From positions 18,739,240 through 18,799,239 of the forward strand of contig NC_087074.1 in NCBI RefSeq assembly GCF_026151205.1: 60,000 bases of DNA. Direction: 5' to 3'. Positions within the stretch are counted from its first letter, which is position 1. Each line of letters opens with the position of its first letter. The stretch is from Bolinopsis microptera (lineage: Eukaryota; Ctenophora; Tentaculata; Lobata; Bolinopsidae). The notes beneath the pieces were generated by a model. It saw only the letters and a program-made list of their open reading frames with translations. It ran no database searches and had not been told where the DNA came from. The translations under genes were made by a program, and so were the position numbers. Positions 56,201 to 60,000 of this stretch are shown piece by piece.

Positions 56201-58586
56201 TTATTATGGAGCGCGCGGATAAGAAATTTGCAGTAAAAGTTGACGGCTTTGCAATTGCTCGCATTTGCACATACTGATATTCGCTCGGCGCCAAATTTAT
56301 TTGCCAACAACAACAACATACCGATGAGTAGAGTGAATGACCGGAAATTGCAGTTCGATACGCGAATAAGCTTGTTTATAATGTACACCAGACATACACT
56401 TATTAGTATTAAATCATTGAAATTCAAACAATGATTCAGACTTAAGTAATACACTTAAGGCATGTCACCACAGGGTACGGAATCTTTGAAAGGTCCGGTC
56501 TAAAAAATGTTTTGGCCCATATTCAAAATCTTGTTAATTCTATTAACTTCCCAGCTTAATGAAGTTCATGAAAGTATTCATCTAAAATTATTTCTAAAAC
56601 GAAGGTATTTCAGAAGTTATAGCAATGTACGATTACCACTCCGACGTCGAAGGAGACTTGAGTTTTTCAGCTGGCGATGTTGTCAAAGTCACTGAAGAGC
56701 TTGGAGAGTGGTTCCGTGGGAACATCGGCGAGAAAACGGGAATCTTCCCTGGGAACTACATTCAGATTCTAGACGAGGAGATTAAGGTACAGTTCCTGCT
56801 TAAAGATTTTGAAAATATAATTTGTGCTGGAATAAGGCCGCGAATTTGAGATCTCTTGACATGATCCAGGGTCTAAAGTCTAGTTTATGTTAATAAAATA
56901 TCTCCAAAAGTAGTTTGATTCAGTACACATTCCTTATACTGTGCTAGTTACAATAATATTTTCAGGAAGTCAGTGGTTCAGCGCCTCCCCCAAGCTCAGC
57001 ACTTCCTACTGTAGACCCCAAACCTCTTTGTAAGTAGACCTTGTCTGTTCGTTCAATACCTGACTAATGTACTGATTACCTGTTAACAGCTATTAGCCTA
57101 TTAACATGACGCCACACCCGTACTGACGAAACATATTATCTAGTGCATGGTTCTATTATACAGATATAGCCTGACATCATAATATAATATGTATCATCAT
57201 AACATCCTCTTCTTCTCAATCATTTTTGCTCCGTTTACATAATGTAAATTCGCACTTTTTATCATTTGCGTTTACTTTTTTACAAATCACTCGTTTCCTC
57301 ATACAACAGCTTGGGCCTGGAACACAGCACAGCTATAATCATCAACTGCTGTTAACAAACCAAACCCCTCTAGGCACGGGTGTAATGGTAGCAGGATACG
57401 TAACCGAGGACGTAGAACTGGACCAGGGCGAGTTGGTCTCCATCCTAGCTCAACCGGACCTGCTCAACGTTTATATCGAGGACGTGAGTTTTACCTGCGC
57501 TTCAGGCCCCCACTTCTGGATTGGGTTTCTAGAGGAGCTAATTAATTAGTAATTGTTTTCAGTGAGCTGCCTGCTTTACAACTACTATATAGTGTTGAGG
57601 CCTATCTACTCGGCTGGTACTTGAGTATTTGTATTTGATAACCGGCCAGTTATCCTGTTTTTTCGTCCTCGTACTTTTAAATACGTTAAAAATGTCATCT
57701 TTACTTTTACTAAGGCTTTTTAAATTACTTATTTGACAGAATTAACGTCAAATATGTTGTCCCGTTGGTTTGTTCTGCTTGTTGCCAGCTTCAAAACAAC
57801 CATTATTATTCACTTCCTAGTGAAGAACACAGCATATTACACATAGTTTGCATATCCGGAACAGTATTTACCATACTGTAAAGCAGGATATTATAATCGT
57901 GTATAATATTGTGGTTTGTGGGGCAGTATTAGTCACTAGTCACTAGTTACTAGTTGTAGATACTAGTTGTTTGACTCCTCATTATGTGTGCAGTGTTAGT
58001 AGCTTGGAGCCATGATCCGTCCTCGAGACAGACTGAGCAAGATTAGACAGAGACCAAAGTCAATGTCCATGATTGAACACGATTTGTCTTTTTACCCGCC
58101 CGTTTTCCCGCTAAAAACTTCAAGTGTACGTTATGTTTAAGATCCTCGACGACTTTCAATGTTAATTTTACGTTTTTAAGGCTGTGATAATTCGAATTAT
58201 TATAATAATGATAATAGTTGGTTCAAAAAAACTTAATCTTGTTCTACTCTCAAAACAGAATAATTGACAGGTTTTGGATAGGAAGGGTGTTTTTTCCACT
58301 GGAAAACGTTTTGCCATTATCGAATAATGGCTAATAAGTTGTCGTGTTTAAATATTATGGACTGATTTATGACGAAAGGTTTCTCGGAAAAAAACCAAAC
58401 CTTAACATACCGTCATTTTGGGTAAAGTTTTTAAAGGATTTTAAAGGTTTTTTTTTGGGTTGCAACCCCCTTTTAATAAACCAACTAACCACATGCTCCC
58501 CTCAGAGTGGCGGGCGAAGAACCTGGATCAAGACAGAGTTGTTAAGGATCAACCAGGATCTCGAGGCTCCTTCTAATGGTCCTATT
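53296..58586 (+). CDS. Ser/Arg-rich region followed by at least three SH3 domains (intersectin C-terminal half or separate SH3 protein)
   Basis: Exons 53296-54871, 55641-55726, 55990-56107, 56614-56786, 56966-57029, 57374-57483, 58506-58586; all joins keep frame (736 codons). The first exon (525 residues) is low-complexity, rich in Ser, Lys, Arg and Pro, with a short hydrophobic helix early (MKLTELLVGV). SH3-1 is ~527-580 (VDYIGATVDELSFSKG, YYYGELAGRTGLVALNHV), SH3-2 ~595-648 (IAMYDYHSDVEGDLSFSAGD, GEWFRG, GIFPGNYIQIL), SH3-3 ~672-725 (VAGYVTEDVELDQGELVSIL, RRTWIKTELLRI). SH3-1 and SH3-3 lack the usual WW pair, so ligand binding may differ. SH3-2 and SH3-3 best resemble intersectin SH3 C and D. 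ATG 53296 is the first Met in the frame, which is open from 53242; a splice at 53250 is also possible. The gene probably continues beyond 58586. Confidence 0.8.
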
Positions 58587-59636
58587 GTGAGTTAACATAC
58601 TACTATGAGACTCTGGATGGGAGGGGGCGACATTCTTTAATTATATGCTTTGGGGGGGGGGGGGGGGGGGGTCTCTGAATATTTTCAGCCGCGTTGCGAA
58701 ACCTCCTTATCAAATTTAGTATAGCGATCAGTCAAATTTATATATAAATTTACGTACGTACTTATAAATGCTAATACGCAGAAATATCCGTTAAAAGAGA
58801 AGGCTTTTGCTGATTCACTCGCCAGCGCGCTGTCACGTGACGATACACTGATGAATTATCACGAGACTAATGACAAATTATTAAACAACAACTTTTGTTG
58901 GTTTGCGAATCTGTACATAATCCGTGAAATTTATGTGAAACCTTGTCCGGTTTCTCTCTCTCCCGGATCTCGCTAATCTGTTCTGCGTGATAAACTGTAG
59001 CATTACATATTTAGTGGACGTTGTGAGATATAATGGTATCTCTGGTGCTGTAGCGGACTGTGTGTAAGTCTGATTATTCACATTATAGATATGTTCTTGT
59101 TACGACATTCACAAGCAATATCATGATTAATCAAAGAATGGGCTGCCCAGCCTTTTAATGAACCCAACTTTTCATTTGCATTTGTTCACGATTCGGCCTA
59201 TCTTCAGATCGACCGCAGCGAATTTTTGGTTTCGGGCCTTGAAAACACAACAGGAGGTCACCTGTTGAGCGGGTATATCTGGTATCCCGCCTGAAACAGA
59301 TTGACACACGTCACACATCTCCTAATTGTGTCAGCCTCAAGTGTTCACTGTTCATCATCAGGATTGACCGTGTAACCTGATCTATTCCACTAACTGTGAT
59401 GGTTCAAACAACACGTTACCTGCCCCTCCTAGTGTCTTTAGTGCGTGTTGTCTACGTTTTCTGGTGTTCGTTGTAATAAGAGCGCTACTTTGTTGATCCG
59501 GGGAGTATTTGTCGTTTTGTTTGACGGCCAATTTTAAAATAATTATTAAACTGACTTTGTTGAAGGTTCGACGCATTTCTTGCCTGTTCTTGATTACTAA
59601 GGTGTGCATTGACCAGCAAGTAGGCTAGAAGCTGTC
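58587..59636. other. Gene-free stretch at the right edge
   Basis: A run of 20 G lies at 58652-58671. No further SH3 exon was recognised, although an SH3 E domain or stop exon would be expected downstream. The rest is AT-rich without recognisable features. Confidence 0.5.
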
Positions 59637-60000
59637 TGTTGTAACTCAAGCATTTGGGAACTGAGTGCTTTGTCCTGTAACTCAAGCATTTGGGAACTGT
59701 GTGCTTTGTCCTGTATCTTAAGCATTTGGGAACCGTGTGTTTTGTCCTGTAACTCAAGCATTTGGGAACTGTGTGCTTTGTCCTATAACTCAAGCATTTG
59801 GGAACTGTGTGCTTTGTCCTGTAACTCAAGCATTTGGGAACTGTGTGCTTTGTCCTGTAACTCAAGCATTTGGGAACTGTGTGCTTTGTCCTGTAACTCA
59901 AGCATTTGGGAACTGTGTGCTTTGTCCTGTAACTCAAGCATTTGGGAACTGTGTGCTTTGTCCTGTAACTCAAGCATTTGGGAACTGTGTGCTTTGTCCT
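59637..60000. repeat. 36-bp satellite array, running off the window
   Basis: Ten copies of a 36-bp unit (GTAACTCAAGCATTTGGG then AACTGTGTGCTTTGTCCT) with only one or two differences each; it continues past 60000. Because 36 is a multiple of three, it leaves open frames on the minus strand, which should not be taken as genes. Confidence 0.95.

Noticed and set aside
59485-59977. 162-codon minus-strand frame of repeated YRTKHTVPKCLS
   Set aside because: It follows from the 36-bp satellite, whose period is a multiple of three; no start or splice context supports it.

Overview
The window looks like nuclear DNA of an AT-rich, repeat-laden invertebrate animal. It has animal-specific signalling and endocytosis genes with many short GT-AG introns (Mind bomb, intersectin-like), plus CR1-like and RTE-like LINEs, a Penelope-like element and hAT DNA. 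A cnidarian or similar marine invertebrate is my best guess, with low confidence; nothing here fixes the taxon.

Layout. 1-1370: 3' part of a Penelope-like element (thumb plus GIY-YIG nuclease) with a degenerate hammerhead-ribozyme-like motif in its tail. 1515-7757: minus strand, the first 11 coding exons (about 603 codons) of a mind bomb (mib1) E3 ligase gene. Its later ankyrin repeats and RING fingers lie beyond the left edge, so the Penelope element sits in a mib1 intron or breaks the gene. 8863-22461: a nested transposon pile. A plus-strand CR1-like LINE is interrupted by (i) a full-length, apparently intact minus-strand copy of the same family (9658-17046), (ii) a short 3'-UTR-only copy with a poly(A) tail, and (iii) a 2.57-kb DNA transposon with 36-bp inverted termini, a TTAT target duplication and 18 copies of a 15-bp motif. 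22728-34862: a 754-bp foldback element; a giant 3.3-kb palindrome carrying tandem ~177-bp units; a 3.4-kb decayed hAT element with a perfect 8-bp target duplication; and another foldback split by a double LINE insertion.

35535-36605: an intronless homocysteine S-methyltransferase gene. 37388-58586 (plus strand): an intersectin-type locus. Fifteen phase-compatible exons encode two EH domains and a long coiled coil (37388-46790). After a 6.5-kb stretch with only two weak exon candidates, a 1.6-kb Ser/Arg-rich exon is followed by six exons encoding at least three SH3 domains (53296-58586). Domain order argues for one intersectin gene, but two genes cannot be excluded. The right edge is a 36-bp satellite array.

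The most interesting items are the CR1 ORF1, which carries an AlkB-like 2-oxoglutarate oxygenase domain between its PHD finger and SGNH esterase, all with catalytic residues in place; the symmetric 15-bp motif array inside the TTAT transposon; and the giant palindrome. Exon borders were read by eye from splice signals and frame continuity, and no database search was run.
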